Shown: positions 10,701-21,189 of the stretch, one piece after another
How the letters are laid out: each line of letters begins with the position of its first letter
How positions within the stretch are numbered: the first letter of the stretch is position 1
Source: Rhynchopus euleeides
Taxonomy: Eukaryota; Euglenozoa; Diplonemea; Diplonemida; Diplonemidae
Assembly (NCBI GenBank): GCA_963210315.1
Contig: OY723238.1
Location: forward strand, 930,001 to 994,000
Direction: 5' to 3'
Length of the DNA: 64,000 nt
Made by a program: the position numbers and the translations under genes
The notes under the pieces: generated by a model
The model's database searches: none
What the model was told of the DNA's origin: nothing
What the model saw: the letters and a program-made list of their open reading frames with translations, nothing else

Positions 10701-11105
10701 ACCCCCTTATTTTTTTTTCGTATCGACGACCACACCCCGGCGCGTGGAGCGACCCGGTGAGTGACGTACACTGTGTTGCCCAAAGGGACCATTTTTTTTA
10801 TATAAATCGGGCGAACGACAACACTCCCAACCCAACCCCCCAATCCACTCCTCCTAAGGGGAGATGGGAGATGGGAGAGGGGGGGGGGGGGGGGGACCAG
10901 CCCATGCTTATATATGGGAGAGAGGAGGCCTCGAGGGAGGTGTGGTGATGTGAACAAGAGAGTATGTGAGAGAAGGCATTGCAGGAGGGTGTTGAAGAAG
11001 CCAACCACTTACAAGCGGCGGGAACCGCCTGTATCGCCTACACGCAGAACAGCCACGATATTGCACAAGCGCGTGTGGGGTGGGGGGGGGGGGGAGGAGG
11101 AGGAG
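10701..11105. other. Intergenic, no gene recognised
   Basis: Short region with T runs and a 17-base G run (10879-10895) between the two-gene unit and the first foldback element. Confidence 0.6.
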
Positions 11106-12558
11106 CACGGTGGGATCTTGTAAATTTTACATGTATAACTACAAGTATAATACATGTATTATACATGTATAATACTTGCATGTCAACTATTATACATGTA
11201 TAATACATGTATATGCCTGAAATATACATGTAAAATACATGTACCGTAAACGGAAATATTGTGGACCGTAATAAAGGTGAACCGTACTATAGGTGGACCG
11301 TAAAAAAGATGGAACAAATGGGATTTTTCCGGAACTTGGAACATTTTTACGGTCCACCTATTTTACGGTTGGGATCGTGGACTTGGCGGTTTTTTTTACG
11401 AGTTCCGAAATCGTACGACTGGGCCTCAGCACAGAGTGTGCGCTCACCATCGTCCGGGAACTGTTCTCCCACAGTTACTGCAGGGTGTACTACACTAAAG
11501 GAGTACGATTTCCCTTAATTTTCCGGGCACTGATTCACGAATTTACATCTGGAGGGAGCCCGGTGGTCTCAGCTTCTGTCTGCGCGCCCTGCCGTACTGT
11601 GGCTGCTTTTGTGGGCTCGTGCAGCAGGTTCTACTTTTACTTCTACCGGAATGCTCCTTGCATGGTACTACACTTCTCGAGGTGTGGTGGTGGGTGAGTC
11701 TCGAGGTGAGTGGTGGTGATCGTGCCTTTTCCACACGCAGGGAGGACTTGCTTCTCTTGCTGGTGTTGGTTGCGGTGGTGGAGGGAGGGTCCAAAGCTGG
11801 GAGGTCGGGAGGCCTACGTGTGGGTGTCTGCGGCGTGGAGGCCGCAGTCCGCGCCCCGCAACCCACCAGCCCGCGGGCGAAAAACGCATTGTCTTTTCCA
11901 TATTCAGTCCCAATAAATGGTGGACCGTAAAAAAGATGGAACGTTTGGCCTTTTTTTGGGAACTTGGAACATTTTTACGGTCCACCCTTTTTCCGTTTAC
12001 GGTATATCAAGTAAAAATACAAGTATAATACTTGCATGTCAACTATTATACATGTATTTTTACTTGATATACATGTATTTTACATGTATATTTCAGGCAT
12101 TTACATGTATTTTACATGTATAATACTTGTCATGCAAGTATTATACATGTAAAATACTTGCATGACAAGTAAAATACTTGCATGCAAGTAAAATACATGT
12201 ATTTTACTTGCATGCAAGTATTTTACTTGTCATGCAAGTATTATACATGTATTTTACTTGTCATGCAAGTATTTTACATGTATAATACTTGCATGACAAG
12301 TATTATACATGTAAAATACATGTAAATGCCTGAAATATACATGTAAAATACATGTATATCAAGTAAAAATACATGTATAATAGTTGACATGCAAGTATTA
12401 TACTTGTATTTTTACTTGATATACATGTATTTTACATGTATATTTCAGGCATATACATGTATTATACATGTATAATAGTTGACATGCAAGTATTATACAT
12501 GTATAATACATGTATATACTTGTAGTTATACATGTAAAATTTACAAGATCCCACCGTG
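11106..12558. mobile_element. Foldback element, family CACGGTGGGATC, copy 1 (1,453 bp)
   Basis: The ends CACGGTGGGATCTTGTAAAT (left) and ATTTACAAGATCCCACCGTG (right) are perfect inverted repeats extending about 40 bases. Inward of them, both arms are built of ACATGTA, TATACATGTA, GCAAGTA and TTGCATG words that mirror each other around 12190, so the whole unit can fold into one hairpin. The left arm is interrupted by a separate element at 11244-12002. There is no coding capacity. Flanking bases (GAGGAG / AGGGGA) do not give a clean duplication. Confidence 0.8.
11244..12002. mobile_element. Nested TA-flanked TIR element, CCGTAAACGG termini (759 bp)
   Basis: CCGTAAACGGAAATATTGTG at the left and CCGTTTACGG at the right are inverted, each flanked by TA (11242-11243, 12003-12004). 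The duplicated TA lies in an ACATGTA word of the host foldback. Subterminal GGACCGTAAAAAAGATGGAA blocks repeat at both ends. A TA duplication is typical of the Tc1/mariner group, but no transposase is present. Confidence 0.75.
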
Positions 12559-15484
12559 AGGGGATGATAGGTAAGTTCAAAGACAAATGCTGATCTTGGC
12601 TCAAAAAAACATAAAATCACCCGACTTGTGTGAAGGGGGTGGGGGTGGGGGGTGGAGGGTGGGGATGGGTGGGTGTGGGAAACCCACGGGGGGAGGGGGG
12701 AGAAAAGACTTTGCACAAAAAAAAAAGAAATTACCACAAGCTTCTCCCCCCACCCCACACCCGCCCCCCTTTTCTTCAAGCTGGTTAGCGTCGGATGGTG
12801 CAACAGGCCCATCCAACCCGATGATGTGGCCCTCATCGAATCATAGGAAAGGTTTGCTCTCGGAAGGGCGGCGGGGGGAGTGAGTGACATGCCAAGCATG
12901 GCAGGTTGAAGGGAAGGGCATCGTGTGCTGTTACATCGAAATAGTGAAATGCGGTGGGGGTGGGCATACCACTACAAACGGGGCGTTAGTGTGGCGCGGC
13001 ACACTCAAGAGAGAGGGTCATGTGGGTCCGACCTGAAGGGCCGGTCAAAATGGAACACTATCGACACATGTCACTCAACACGGGGGAATGGGGAGGGGAG
13101 AGGTTGTGGTGAAACGCACACACCTCGACCTGTGATGAGGTGAGATGTGGCTCTGCAATTACGGCACTACGCGTGCCGTAAACTCGAATGACCTGCTTTC
13201 TCCGTGTTCCATTTCCTCCTTCATTGCATGAGGCTACATAAGTAAAATCAATCACCTTGCTACCCTGCCACCCTGCTGCTGCAAATCTACAGAGATATGG
13301 CAGACTGCATTGGGTATGAGTCGGCATGGATAGCCAACCTTTTAAACACAGGGTGTGGAGTGGAACATAGCCCCGATAACCGAATGCCTTTGATCTGATC
13401 TCCACTGTCTCGCACACAGCCAACGCAGGGATCGGAGATCACGTGGAATGAGAAGGATCACACAATTCGCTGTATGCCCACCCTGCCGTGGTACTCTTTG
13501 GTCCGTTGGCAGCAACTGATCAGGTCTTCGGTATCAGCCTGTTCTGTTTGAGACTATTCCAGCCCCGGCCTGCTGAGCTGGGCAGCTGCAAGCCACCGCA
13601 AAGGCGGGGGGGATGATGTATGTTGCTAACGTAAGCAGTGGCAAGCCAGCCATGTATTTCCCCCCGTGGTGCTGGGGAAACCTAACTTCCGGATAGGCGT
13701 TGCTGGACGCTGGGACTGAGGGGGGTGGGGTGGAGGTTTTGAGGGGTTTCATGCATATGAGAAGCGGGGGAAAAAATGGAACCCCCGCAGTTGTGCTGAT
13801 GGATGTGATGGCATCGGATGGTTTGTCGTGATGGGTCGGTGGTGTTCACGCAGGTTGGGCACCCAGTGAGCATCCTGCGAAACCCTCGGATTGGTGCAAG
13901 AGCGGCGCATCGACAATCCAAAAAGGCTGTGCGGTTCACTGCCCCGCTGACATTTATCTCAGTGAGTGGGGGCGATGTGCGCCACCGGTTATAAAGTGGA
14001 TTCATTTTGCATTCAATACCCGGCAAGATGTCTGTTGTCAGGGGAGGGGGGGGGGGGTATGTGTTATTTTTTTCTTCAGCATGCACGGCTGTGGAGTTGG
14101 TACAGTACATCAGGACAGGCACATTTCTTTGCGGGATTTTTGTTGGCATGTTGCAACACCACAGCAAAACAGCGGGCACCCTATGCCACCTTGGGTCCTT
14201 GACAAAATATCATTTCGTTCATTGGTGGGTGGGGTGACGGGTCACTGGGGGACAAAGGAACTGGCGCCCCGTGGTTGTACGGGGCCGTGTTTGTTTGTGC
14301 AACTGGAACCCCACTGGGTCCCTGCACGAGCCGTCCCTTCATTTGGTCGGCGGTGGGGGATACTGCGCACACATCCTGCTGCAGGGTTGCCACAACCACA
14401 TAGGCACCTCCTTGAGGGAGACGGATCCGGCAAAACCCCCTTGAATCACGTGGCTTCAAGAGGCAGCCTGCCTATTTTGTTACGACTCTGTTAAATTAAA
14501 GGTTCAAGGCCGAGCCACACGCACAACGCACAGCACACAGGAACTGGAAGCCACAAGGCCTTTCCATCAAAACAAGCCGCACTAAAAAGCGGCCAATGCG
14601 TCAACCAAATCAGCAGTGTGCACCAGTGGCTACTCCCAATCGTGGGCCTCAGGGGGTTTTCATTTCGACGCCACACATCTCCTTGGCTGTGCCTCCGCTC
14701 AAACTTTGGTTGTGAGCTCGACACCCCACACCTGGGCGAACAAGACATGGCTTTTAAACCCAACACACAGATCGCCACAACGCCCTCCCTCCGTCCACCC
14801 CGGCGAAATATCCGTTTTCACCTCTGTGTTTCTTCGTCAGACACACACACAGACAGGCATGCCCATACACATACCCCGAGAGAGAAAGAGGCAAAACAAC
14901 GAAACAACAAACACAACCAGACATGCCTTCTCCGCTTGGAGCAGCAGGCGCCGTCCGACACACAGGGAGAGAGAGAGAGGGAGACGGGGTACCAGGAAAC
15001 GAGGGGTCAGGGCTGAGAAGGGCGGGTGGGGGGAGAGAGAACCCTGGGGCACTTGCATCCACCATATGCAAAGCAGTGCCAGCGTGGCACCCCGCCCCCC
15101 CCCCCCCCCCTGACACCAGAGGGGAGGGGGAGGGCGGAGGTGGGCATTCGCTTCCTGTGCAAAGTCAGAGCGAGTGTCACGCGACGCACACCACAGGGTT
15201 GGTGGGGTGATTCATCGATGTCGATGGCCTCCAGGCGTATCTCGACAGGCGGCGTTACATACAGTACATCGGGGGCACACGAAGGGAGCCCAAGGAAATG
15301 AAGCACAGAGGAAGCACGGTGCCACAGTCGATACAAGCTTTGATGGGTTACAGGTGGGGCGGGAGGGCTGGCACAGACCAGGCCTTGAGACGCGCGCCCC
15401 AAGATTCCCTCCCGTTTCAGCCCCTCGATGGAGGGGGGGGGGGGGGAGCAGAGCAAGTCACGGGTGGGGCTTGCTGCAGGCCGG
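12559..15484. other. Intergenic, no gene recognised
   Basis: Almost 3 kb without a convincing coding frame. It holds G-rich homopolymers (14043-14057), a (CA)-rich patch near 14841 and a C run near 15090-15109. Confidence 0.55.
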
Positions 15485-18400
15485 TCACGGGGTGTACACA
15501 GGCACGTCGCGGGCGGCCATCCTCTGCTTGAGGCGTGCGTTGAAGGAGGACTCCAGACGTGCGTCCAGCGACGGGTTGCTCCCGCGGCGTCCCTCTGCCG
15601 GGCGTGGTTCGTCGTATGCAGGGGGGCTTTGGGAGGAGGCTGTTGGGCGCGCACCGCGCGTGCTGTCATTGCTGTAGCTGCGCTCTTCGGGCATGCGTTG
15701 GAAGCGTGGCTCCGGGGCCCTCCCTTCGTGCTGGCGAGGGTCCTGCCGCGTCTGTGAGGGCGTCCGCTCGTAGGCGCGTGGGTCCTGCTGGCGCTGCTGC
15801 TGGCGGGGGTCTGGCTGCTGGCGAGGGTCGTGTCCTGCGTGTGGGTGGGATGCGGAACGCTCGTGTCCACGCGGGTCCTGTTGACGAGGGTCCTGACGCG
15901 TCTGTGAGGGTGTCCGCTCGTAGCCACGTGAGTCCTGCTGGCGAGGGTCGTGTCCTGCGTGTGGGTGAGAGGCAGAACGCTCGTGACCACGTGGGTCCTG
16001 CTGACGAGGGTCCTGCTGGCATTGCTGCTGGCGGGGGTCCGGACGGGCGTCCTGGTGTGGCTGTGTGTGTGACCGCTCGTAGACCTGCTGGTCGTGCTGG
16101 CGTGCCTGCTCGTAGCGGGGGTCACGGCGCGGATCCTGCGACGCTGACTCCTGGTAGCGCGGGTCCTGCCGCGCCTCAGGGCGCTGGTCGTAGCGAGGGT
16201 CACGCCGCTGTGCCTCCTGGCGAGGGTCCTGTGCTTGGCGCGTCTGTGAGGGTGTCCGCTCGTAGCCACGTGGGTCCTGCTGGCGCTGCTGCTGGCGGGG
16301 GTCTGGCTGGCGAGGGTCGTGTCCTGCGTGTGGGCGGGATGCGGAACGCTCGTGACCACGCGGGTCCTGCTGGCGAGGGTCCTGGCGCGTCTGTGAGGGT
16401 GTCCGCTCGTAGCCACGTGGGTCCTGCGTCGCACGCGAGTGGGAATCAGAACGCTCGTAGTCGCGCGGGTCACGCTGCTGTTGACGAGGGTCTTGCGCCG
16501 CACGTGAATGAGAGTTCGAGCGCTCGTAGCCGCGTGGGTCCTGCTGGCGCTGCTGCTGACGGGGGTCCGGCTGCTGGCGAGGGTCGTGTCCTGCGTGTGG
16601 GTGGGATGCGGAACGCTCGTGACCACGCGGGTCCTGTTGACGAGGGTCCTGACGCGTCTGTGAGGGTGTCCGCTCGTAGCCACGTGGGTCCTGCTGGCGA
16701 GGGTCGTGTCCTGCGTGTGGGTGAGAGGCAGAACGCTCGTGACCACGTGGGTCCTGCTGACGAGGGTCCTGCTGGCGTTGCTGCTGGCGGGGGTCCGGAC
16801 GGGCGTCCTGGCGTATCTGTGAGTGTGACCGCTCGTAGACCTGCTGGTCGTACTGCCGCTGCTGCTCCTGGCGCGCATGCTCGTAGCGGGGGTCACGGCG
16901 CGGATCCTGCGACGCTGACTCCTGGTAGCGTGGGTCCTGCCGCGCCTCAGGGCGCTGGTCGTAGCGAGGGTCACGCCGCTGTGCCTCCTGGCGAGGGTCC
17001 TGTGCTTGGCGCGAATGAGAGTTGGTCCGTTCGTAGTGACGAGGGTCTTGGCGCGTCTGTGAGGGTGTCCGCTCGTAGCCACGTGGGTCCTGCTGGCGCT
17101 GCTGCTGGCGGGGGTCCTGCTGGCGCGGCTGCTGGCGAGGGTCATGTCCTGCGTGTGGGTGAGATGCGGAACGCTCGTGACCACGCGGGTCCTGCTGACG
17201 AGGGTCCTGACGCGTCTGTGAGGGTGTCCGCTCGTAGCCACGTGGGTCCTGCTGACGAGGGTCCTGCTGGCGTTGCTGCTGGCGGGGGTCCGGACGGGCG
17301 TCCTGGCGTGTCTGCTCGTAGCGGGGGTCCCGGCGCTGATCCTGCCTCGCCTCAGGGCGCTGGTCGTAGCGAGGGTCACGTCCCTGCGGCACCTGGCGGG
17401 GGTCACGGTGCCGCGGGTCCTGACGCGGGTCCACATGCCTCTCTGCAGCACGCGGGTCCTGCGGGCGTTCCTGCGCACGGCCGTCATGCCGTGCTGCATC
17501 ACGGGTATCGTGCGGTGCACTGCGCGGCTGCTCCTTTGGCCTCTGCCCCACACGTGGGTCGACTGGCGCAGTGCTGAACCTCGGCTGCTCTGCACCAGGC
17601 GTGCGGCGCTGCTCTGCTGGGTTGCTGGCACGCGACGCCGCCGAGTTGTACCCTGACGTGCTGCTGTTGCTGTTCGCGTCACCATAGCTCTGAGGGGTAG
17701 CGGGTGTCGCAGGGGTCCCGCTGCGCTTGGCAGCCCCCTCCCTGTCTGCTATCATCTCACGCAGGGCCGCCGTCCCGGGCGACCGCACTGTCCCAGACGT
17801 ATACGCCGACGTCGGCAGCGCCTTGAGGAGGGACCGCGGCTTCGGAAAATACTTCACCACAAAAGGGTGATGCACCACCTCATCCGCACGCATGCGATAG
17901 GCAGGGTCGTACTTCATGCACCCACGGATCAGGCACGCCAGGTCAGGGTTCCCGAGGGCATCCACAACACTCCGCTGCTTCCGCACAGGAGCGGCACCGG
18001 CAGCCTTCCGCGACAGCCAATCCGGCACGGGCCCCATGATCAGCTCAATCTGGCGCAGGTGTTTCTCCTTCTTGTCCAGATCACGGAACAAGCGCTGCCC
18101 CCCCGTCGCTATTTCGTAGACAATGCACCCGAGCGACCACATGTCCACAGCATAGCTCCACGGCAGGCCCAGGATCGCCTCCACAGGGCGGTAGGGCAGT
18201 GTGCAGATCAGGTCCTGGTCTGCCTTCGTGGAGTAGAAGGAGCTGCTGCCGAAGTCGCAGATCGTCCACCCCTGCCCGTCAGCGTCCTCCAGGATGTTCT
18301 CAGGCTTGAGGTCTGTGTGGATGATCTTGCAGTCGAAGTGCAAGAAGCGCAGCGCGCCCCCCATTTGGGAGATGAATTTTGCGAGCACCGAGTCATGCGC

Positions 18401-18751
18401 AGGCTTTTTGCTCATCTGCAACCGGCTTGCCACGGAACGCCCGCAGAGGCGGAAGATGAAGCAGGGGCAGCCTTCGCTCTGGAAGTAGTCAAGCAGCCGT
18501 GTGACCTTCTGCTCCCCGCTCGGGTCATTCCCCCCAATCTTCTTCAGGAGCTGAAGTTCGATCACCGCATCGTCGTAGTAATCCTTCTTCACAACTTTGA
18601 GGGCGACGAATTTGCGCTGCTGCTGCTGCCCCCCCTCCTTCCGTGCGCTCACATCCTCGACACGGGACACCTCAGCGAAGCACCCTGACCCGACGACTGC
18701 ATCGAGAACATAGCGCCCGCCGATCAGCCCCGTTTTCTTCCCCTTCTGCAT
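15485..18751 (-). CDS. CLK/LAMMER-type protein kinase with a ~750-residue DPR-rich repeat tail, 1,088 aa
   Basis: The kinase domain fills residues 14-310: glycine loop GSGCFAEV (21-28), lysine in VALKVVKK (52), catalytic loop HTDLKPEN (145-152), DFGSSSF (166) and a YRPVEAILGLPWSYAVDMWS activation/APE-type region. EKHLRQIELIMGPVP sits where CLK kinases carry the EHLAMMERILGP motif, and HTDLKPEN is characteristic of CLK and SRPK/DYRK relatives. Known CLKs phosphorylate SR splicing factors in the nucleus. The tail is a degenerate repeat of DPRQQ, DPRGYERTPSQTRQ and GHERSASHPHAG units, rich in Arg/Gln/Pro/Asp, probably disordered. The ATG at 18751 was chosen over an upstream GTG; CCCCTCTCCAG, a good 3' splice site, ends 65 bases upstream. 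Confidence 0.9.
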   Translation of the reverse strand: MQKGKKTGLIGGRYVLDAVVGSGCFAEVSRVEDVSARKEGGQQQQRKFVALKVVKKDYYDDAVIELQLLKKIGGNDPSGEQKVTRLLDYFQSEGCPCFIFRLCGRSVASRLQMSKKPAHDSVLAKFISQMGGALRFLHFDCKIIHTDLKPENILEDADGQGWTICDFGSSSFYSTKADQDLICTLPYRPVEAILGLPWSYAVDMWSLGCIVYEIATGGQRLFRDLDKKEKHLRQIELIMGPVPDWLSRKAAGAAPVRKQRSVVDALGNPDLACLIRGCMKYDPAYRMRADEVVHHPFVVKYFPKPRSLLKALPTSAYTSGTVRSPGTAALREMIADREGAAKRSGTPATPATPQSYGDANSNSSTSGYNSAASRASNPAEQRRTPGAEQPRFSTAPVDPRVGQRPKEQPRSAPHDTRDAARHDGRAQERPQDPRAAERHVDPRQDPRHRDPRQVPQGRDPRYDQRPEARQDQRRDPRYEQTRQDARPDPRQQQRQQDPRQQDPRGYERTPSQTRQDPRQQDPRGHERSASHPHAGHDPRQQPRQQDPRQQQRQQDPRGYERTPSQTRQDPRHYERTNSHSRQAQDPRQEAQRRDPRYDQRPEARQDPRYQESASQDPRRDPRYEHARQEQQRQYDQQVYERSHSQIRQDARPDPRQQQRQQDPRQQDPRGHERSASHPHAGHDPRQQDPRGYERTPSQTRQDPRQQDPRGHERSASHPHAGHDPRQQPDPRQQQRQQDPRGYERSNSHSRAAQDPRQQQRDPRDYERSDSHSRATQDPRGYERTPSQTRQDPRQQDPRGHERSASRPHAGHDPRQPDPRQQQRQQDPRGYERTPSQTRQAQDPRQEAQRRDPRYDQRPEARQDPRYQESASQDPRRDPRYEQARQHDQQVYERSHTQPHQDARPDPRQQQCQQDPRQQDPRGHERSASHPHAGHDPRQQDSRGYERTPSQTRQDPRQQDPRGHERSASHPHAGHDPRQQPDPRQQQRQQDPRAYERTPSQTRQDPRQHEGRAPEPRFQRMPEERSYSNDSTRGARPTASSQSPPAYDEPRPAEGRRGSNPSLDARLESSFNARLKQRMAARDVPVYTP

Positions 18752-19577
18752 CGTGCGCCAAAAGGCCACCCAGGGCTACCCAGTCCTCCTTGTTCAGCAG
18801 GACCGGGGGATGGGGGCTGGAGAGGGGCACACCAAAAGAGCCACCCAGTGCGCAGCACCGGCACACCGGCGAGGGGGTCGGGGGTGGGGTGGGGGAGGTT
18901 GCAGGCGAACGCCCAGGTGTGGGTGATCCGCGACACACCCCGTCCCTCCGGACTTGCCTGTCCAGCACCCTCCTCGACCTGTGGTGGTGGTGGGGTGGTG
19001 GCAAGTCGCCCACGCAGAAACACGCGGCACCTTTCGAACAGCATACACAGGCAGGGAATAGGGGAGGGGGGGAGTGAGTAGGGGAGGGGGTGCTGCGTCA
19101 CATTGGCAGATCTACTGACAGCCCCCACAGTGTCTGACGCAGCTGCCTTGACAAGGTGGCTGTTCTGTCAGCCGGGTGCAGTTCGTAACCCACGCGAGGC
19201 GTGGCGTGCACAGAGACTCTGGGGGGGGAGAAGGCGGCGTTCCGTCTTTGCGGGTTATCAACCAGGCCTGGCGCCCAATGGGCCAACGCCAGCCAGTCCG
19301 CAACCTGCACGACCAGAAGGCTGCTTCTTTGTTTTTTTTGCGGATGGCCCCACCCCGCACCCCCCTTGTGTTACGCATTTATTAGGCCCAGAATGCTGCC
19401 TGGGGAAGCGTACCCTCCCATCAGCAGTGTTATGTCACGCTCTCGCAATACTGCGATCGCCACACCCACACACACACACCCCGCACCCCCCCCCCCCACA
19501 CCAACCGACGGCAAACACTAGGGCAGATCAGAGCGATGCGACCTACGGTAGCCACAGGCAAACAGTAAATGCGTGTA
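18752..19577. other. Intergenic spacer between the two kinase genes
   Basis: No gene seen. It contains the presumed 5' leader of the CLK-like gene (splice-acceptor-like tract around 18817-18835) and a C-rich run near 19488. Confidence 0.5.
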
Positions 19578-21188
19578 TCACGGCAGGACCACAGACTCGG
19601 AGTACTGTTTCAGGCATTTGTCGACCCGCGAGAGGAGGTCGGAGATCCGCTTCTGGCAGGCAGAGAGCTTTGACTTCCCGATCGCGGTGTGCACCTCCTT
19701 GGGAAGGCGATCGCGCATGAGGGTTGCGAAGCTGTGGTCTGCATGCACCTCCCTCAGGCGGGCGACGATCCTCTTCTGGAACAGGCACATCACATACTGC
19801 TTCCCGGTGACGGGGTTGCGCTGCGGCTGGTAGAAGCACATCCCGTTGTCAAGGTGGACGAAACTCGGGGGCCCGGGATGGGGCGCCGTCGTCTTTAACA
19901 GCTTCTTCGGGGACCGGCACTTCTCCTTGTTGCGGCAGGCACCCACCACGAAGTTGTTCTTGTTGGGGGAGCGGTCGCTGTTACCCAACACGTAGTCAAA
20001 CGTCACAATCTCGCTGATGTGGTAGATGGATGGGCGTATCTTCTCAGGAAAGGGATGGCGCGGATCCAACCAACGCGACCACGACCCGTTGTGCGCTTTA
20101 TACGGGATTGCGAGGGCCGAGTCGAGCAGGCGCCGGACATCCGCGACAAACAGCTGCACGCTCACACCGATCGTCTTCCCACTGGGCCCAGGGGCGATCA
20201 GCCCACGCTCCTCGCCATACCGCTTGAAGTCATGCCCGACCCACTCCTCGAAGGAGTGGGCACCGCCGTTTTCAAACTGCTTGACGAGGGAGAACTTGCG
20301 CGCCTCCTCATGCACGGCATCCATGATGTCAGACACGGGCGCATGCGCCCAGGCTGTTGGAGGCACCCGGTTCACTCCCAAGACGCGGTCTGCGTGGAAG
20401 GCACCCACCTCCGACACAGGCTCCGTCGGAAACTGCCTCTGCGGAACCTTCATGATAGCCGACAGCGGGCTCGCACGGAACGCCACCTTGAACTTGATGG
20501 TCCTCTGGTCGAATGCCTGTGGGAGCGGGTGGATCGCCTCCCAGTTCCCCACATCGGACATATACTCCAGGCACCGCGCGTCGGCGGCAGGGGTGAAGGG
20601 GACAGTGAGTATGTCGCACCCCGTGCTGGCGATGGCCTCGCGCAGGGCCTGCGTGGGCGAGGGGCCCCATTCGGACTTCGGCACCCTCTCCCGCAGGATC
20701 GCCTCGATGGCGTCGAGCTCCTCCGGGTGGTGCCCTTCGCCGCCTGTCCAGGCCTCCCCGATGTCGGCGCTGCCAGATGTGTCTGCATCAGCTGCATCGT
20801 GGTCAAGGCTTGCCTGCGACCCGCTGTCATCAGTGTCGTGGTGGCGGTGTGAAGAATGTGGGTGTTTGGCACTGCCTTTGTGGTGGCGATGGGCATGCGG
20901 GTCTTCGGCGTGATGGTGGCTTCCGCTGTCATCATCTCCCAGAGCCATCCGCCGTCGCGCCCCGCCGTTGTGGTGGTGTATCTGCTTCGCGTGATCCTCA
21001 CCCTCGCTGCCTGTGTCCCCGTCACTACTGCTGTCGTCAGCCTCATGTCTTCTCCGGTGTGGGTCGTTTGGATGCAACCTCTTTTTATGCCGCTGGCTCG
21101 AATGAATCTCCTTTGTCTTCGCAGTCGCATGGTAGCTGCTGAACCAGAACTGTGTGGGACAAAGAAAGGGTATGACCCTCCCCGGCAC
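19578..21188 (-). CDS. Fam20/four-jointed-like secretory-pathway kinase; N-terminus uncertain
   Basis: The C-terminal 300 residues carry the Fam20 signature: a VNRVPPTAWA block like the RVPP segment of Fam20C, FDYVLGNSDRSPN with the catalytic Asp (residue about 405), and SFVHLDNGMCF with the metal-binding Asp (about 447). Cys residues in the C-lobe fit disulphides. Fam20 kinases phosphorylate secreted proteins or proteoglycan sugars in the Golgi. The N-terminal 150 residues are His/Asp/Ser-rich and probably disordered. The frame's first ATG (21188) lies upstream of a strong splice acceptor, TTTCTTTGTCCCACACAG, ending at 21150. The codons after the acceptor read FWFSSYHATAK, like the end of a membrane anchor, so a 5' exon supplying a signal anchor is likely. 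The first ATG after the acceptor is out of frame. Confidence 0.8.
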   Translation of the reverse strand: MPGRVIPFLCPTQFWFSSYHATAKTKEIHSSQRHKKRLHPNDPHRRRHEADDSSSDGDTGSEGEDHAKQIHHHNGGARRRMALGDDDSGSHHHAEDPHAHRHHKGSAKHPHSSHRHHDTDDSGSQASLDHDAADADTSGSADIGEAWTGGEGHHPEELDAIEAILRERVPKSEWGPSPTQALREAIASTGCDILTVPFTPAADARCLEYMSDVGNWEAIHPLPQAFDQRTIKFKVAFRASPLSAIMKVPQRQFPTEPVSEVGAFHADRVLGVNRVPPTAWAHAPVSDIMDAVHEEARKFSLVKQFENGGAHSFEEWVGHDFKRYGEERGLIAPGPSGKTIGVSVQLFVADVRRLLDSALAIPYKAHNGSWSRWLDPRHPFPEKIRPSIYHISEIVTFDYVLGNSDRSPNKNNFVVGACRNKEKCRSPKKLLKTTAPHPGPPSFVHLDNGMCFYQPQRNPVTGKQYVMCLFQKRIVARLREVHADHSFATLMRDRLPKEVHTAIGKSKLSACQKRISDLLSRVDKCLKQYSESVVLP

Positions 21189-21189
21189 A

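Noticed and set aside
15007..17685. An 892-codon minus-strand frame and a 672-codon plus-strand frame (15559-17577) over the kinase tail
   Set aside because: Both are stop-free only because the GC-rich repeat units lack stops in several frames. The first lacks any domain, and the true frame is fixed by the kinase motifs upstream.
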